DNA of 14,515 nt. It comes from Anaerolineales bacterium. Its GTDB lineage: Bacteria > Chloroflexota > Anaerolineae > Anaerolineales > E44-bin32. The notes below the pieces were generated by a model. That model was not told the origin of the DNA and searched no databases. It saw only the letters and a program-made list of their open reading frames with translations. The DNA lies in assembly GCA_011772595.1 (NCBI GenBank), contig WVZH01000306.1:34592-49106 (forward strand), read 5' to 3'. Both the position numbers and the translations under genes were made by a program. Below are positions 12,474-14,515 of the stretch, in pieces (position 1 is the first letter of the stretch; each line of letters starts with the position of its first letter).

Positions 12474-14515
12474 ATGTCACGCTATATCGCAACACGCGCA
12501 ATCCGCGGCGCCAACGCTATCTTCCACGAAGCAGAAGTCATGCTCGCAAGAGCATTGGAAGAGAAGGGCTCCGAAACGCCAGTTGCTTTCCCCAATACCG
12601 CATACTTCTTGCCGTTCATCCTCGGGATGACTGGGATCGAAGTCGAGAAAATCGGTGATCTCCCGCAGGTCATGGAGCATGCCAAGACCTTACTCCACCC
12701 CGTGCCTCCCGACGTGCGTTGGACCCCCTATCTGGGCGAGACGCTCGATGCAGGAATGGCCACGCTGTTCGCCGAGGAGGTCATCATGGCGTTACGTTTC
12801 GCCTACGACCTGCAACCAGAGCCCTTGCCAGGCTTGCAATTAGCAGGTGGCACATCTTTCACGAGCCCTGACAACGGCAAAGGTCCTGAAGTGGATGGCC
12901 ACTGCAATGGTCCTATCGACGACATCCAGCTTCGATCCTGGGGCATCCAATTGGTCGACGGCCGAATGCCAGGATTTGCGGCGATCGTTGGGTGCGCGAA
13001 GTCGAACGAGGTGGCTGTAAAAATCGTGCGCGAACTTCAACGCCGCAACATCCTCACTTTTCTTGTCGGCAACGTCAACGGGCGCAGTATCGTTCATCAG
13101 TTGATCGAGGAAGGCGTCGAGCTTGGGTATGATACCTACACGGTGCCCTTTGGCACCGACACCATCTCCGCCATCTACCCCTTGGGTTTCGCAACCCGGT
13201 CGGCCCTAACCTTCGGCGGAATGAAGGGCGGGCAAGCACGCGATATCTTGCTTTACAACAAAAACCGTGTCTTCGCCTTCGTCCTGGCACTTGGGGAGAT
13301 CGACGATCTTAAGTATGCGACCGCAGCTGGAGCCATAAACTTCGGATTCCCTGTCGTTGCCGACACGGTCATCCCTGAGATCCTACCCACTGGCGTCACC
13401 ACCTACGAGCATGTGATTTCGATGCCCTTCAACGAAATCGACGGTAAAGACGACTTGGAGCGCGCCGAAAAGTTGGTCCAGAAATGCATCGAGGTACGCG
13501 GCGTCAAGGTCAAGATCAGTGAGGTGCCTGTCCCTGTTCCCTACGGATCGGCGTTTGAGGGTGAGGTGGTGCGCAAGGCTGACATGCGCGTCGAGTTCGG
13601 TGGTAAGTACAGCCGTGCCTGCGAATATCTCTTTATGGCCGATATGGACGAGGTCGAGGATGGAAAGATCGAGGTCATTGGCTCCGGCTTTGACGATGTC
13701 GAAGATCAGGGTCACATGGATCTCGGAATCCTGGTCAAGGTCGCCGGGCGGAAGATGGAGAAGGATTTCGAGCCGGTGCTCGAACGCCAAATCCACTACT
13801 TCATCAATGGCGCCTCCGGTGTGCAGCACATCGGTCAACGAGACATCGCTTGGATTCGCATCAGCAAAGTGGCGGCCGAGAAAGGTTTCGAGCTGAAACA
13901 TTTCGGCGATATTCTTCACACTCGCTTTCACGAGGACTTTGGAACCATCGTCGACAAAGTCGAAGTCACCGTGATTACGGAGCCCAAGTTGCACGCCGAA
14001 TGGCTTGAGAAAGCCCGAACCGCTTTTGATGAGCGTAACCGGCGTATGGGTGAGATGGTCGACGAGAGCGTGGACGTCTTCTACTCGTGCACGCTTTGTC
14101 AATCGTTCGCCCCCGACCATGTTTGCATCATCAGCCCCGAGCGACTGGGTCTCTGTGGTGCCTACAACTGGCTGGACTGCAAAGCCTCCTACCAGATCAA
14201 TCCCACCGGTCCTAACCAACCCATCGTGAAAGGCGATATCCTTGACAAGGGAAAGGGCTATTTCACAGGCGTCAATGAATATGCCGTTCAAGCCTCTCAC
14301 GGCAGCGTTTCCGAAGTAGCCGTATACGCCATCATGGAGAACCCGATGACCGCCTGCGGCTGCTTCGAATGTATCGCCATGCTCATCCCCGAGGCGAACG
14401 GCATCATGATCGTCAGCCGCGAGGACACCAGCATGACGCCTGCCGGTATGACCTTCTCGACACTGGCTGGCGTGGCCGGTGGCGGCTTGCAAACGCCGGG
14501 TGTGATGGGACACGG
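12474..14515 (+). CDS. acsB: Acetyl-CoA synthase, CODH/ACS complex (AcsB), partial (3' end outside window)
   Basis: It assembles acetyl-CoA from CO, a methyl group delivered by the corrinoid protein, and CoA. The 680 visible codons start MSRYIATRAIRGANAIFHEA. The A-cluster is complete: C539, C542, C551 and C561 (in SCTLCQSFAPDHVC and LGLCGAYNW) bind the 4Fe-4S, and C628-G629-C630 (ACGCFE) binds the distal nickel. Spacings match the Moorella enzyme as I recall it (506/509/518/528 and 595/597). F545 in QSFAP is the conserved A-cluster-shielding phenylalanine. The N-terminal domain of about 310 residues that contacts CODH is present, as in bacteria and unlike archaeal CdhC. About 80 residues are missing beyond the right edge. 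Residues about 122-147 look like an insertion (see findings). AGGAG lies nine bases before ATG. The corrinoid-protein and methyltransferase genes would be expected next. Confidence 0.97.
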   Translation, partial: MSRYIATRAIRGANAIFHEAEVMLARALEEKGSETPVAFPNTAYFLPFILGMTGIEVEKIGDLPQVMEHAKTLLHPVPPDVRWTPYLGETLDAGMATLFAEEVIMALRFAYDLQPEPLPGLQLAGGTSFTSPDNGKGPEVDGHCNGPIDDIQLRSWGIQLVDGRMPGFAAIVGCAKSNEVAVKIVRELQRRNILTFLVGNVNGRSIVHQLIEEGVELGYDTYTVPFGTDTISAIYPLGFATRSALTFGGMKGGQARDILLYNKNRVFAFVLALGEIDDLKYATAAGAINFGFPVVADTVIPEILPTGVTTYEHVISMPFNEIDGKDDLERAEKLVQKCIEVRGVKVKISEVPVPVPYGSAFEGEVVRKADMRVEFGGKYSRACEYLFMADMDEVEDGKIEVIGSGFDDVEDQGHMDLGILVKVAGRKMEKDFEPVLERQIHYFINGASGVQHIGQRDIAWIRISKVAAEKGFELKHFGDILHTRFHEDFGTIVDKVEVTVITEPKLHAEWLEKARTAFDERNRRMGEMVDESVDVFYSCTLCQSFAPDHVCIISPERLGLCGAYNWLDCKASYQINPTGPNQPIVKGDILDKGKGYFTGVNEYAVQASHGSVSEVAVYAIMENPMTACGCFECIAMLIPEANGIMIVSREDTSMTPAGMTFSTLAGVAGGGLQTPGVMGH

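Noticed and set aside
13383..14513. 376-aa minus-strand reading frame
   Set aside because: It is the antisense shadow of acsB, whose A-cluster residues and spacing prove the plus strand is coding.

Overview
The window most likely comes from a strictly anaerobic bacterium that uses the Wood-Ljungdahl (reductive acetyl-CoA) pathway. The evidence is a bacterial-type Ni-CO dehydrogenase gene followed at once by acetyl-CoA synthase, plus a cobalt uptake system (corrinoid is needed for the methyl branch). The AcsB keeps the N-terminal CODH-contacting domain that archaeal CdhC lacks, so the host is bacterial. The 7TM-GAF-GAF kinase and the gene mix remind me of Chloroflexota, but that placement is inference and no rRNA or marker gene is present.

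Layout. (1) 1-1811, minus strand: a Fur-family regulator, then cbiM (with a fused CbiN/PDGLE-like domain), then cbiQ, which runs off the left edge. The genes are packed tightly (27 bp, then 0 bp), and a candidate operator lies just upstream of the regulator. (2) 2035-3321, plus strand: a complete Si-type citrate synthase, divergent from the fur operon. The shared spacer holds a perfect 14-bp palindrome. (3) 3322-3741: mostly non-coding, with two strong hairpins, one doubtful minus-strand ORF and, at its right end, a near-consensus promoter overlapped by a tandem 8-bp repeat. (4) 3742-9408, plus strand: four tightly spaced genes. They encode an ICMT-like membrane methyltransferase, a GH3-like acyl-adenylating enzyme, a large 7TM-GAF-GAF sensor histidine kinase, and a response regulator whose output region resembles a histidine-kinase dimerisation domain with the phosphoacceptor His replaced by Asp. 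(5) 9409-10013: about 600 bp without a credible gene. (6) 10014-14515, plus strand: an HMA-fold protein lacking the metal-binding CxxC, then cooS/acsA, then acsB, which runs off the right edge.

How they may work together. CODH/ACS makes acetyl-CoA from CO2/CO and a corrinoid-borne methyl group. It needs nickel (C- and A-clusters) and depends on cobalt, which the Fur/CbiMQ operon would supply under metal control. Citrate synthase takes acetyl-CoA into the TCA pathway. The four-gene block in the middle looks like a signalling unit. Two enzymes that could make or modify a small acyl compound are transcribed with a membrane sensor and an unusual response regulator. I do not recognise this arrangement as a described system, and the link between enzymes and sensor is a hypothesis. 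The least ordinary single points are the pseudo-DHp response regulator and the cysteine-less HMA protein directly upstream of CODH.
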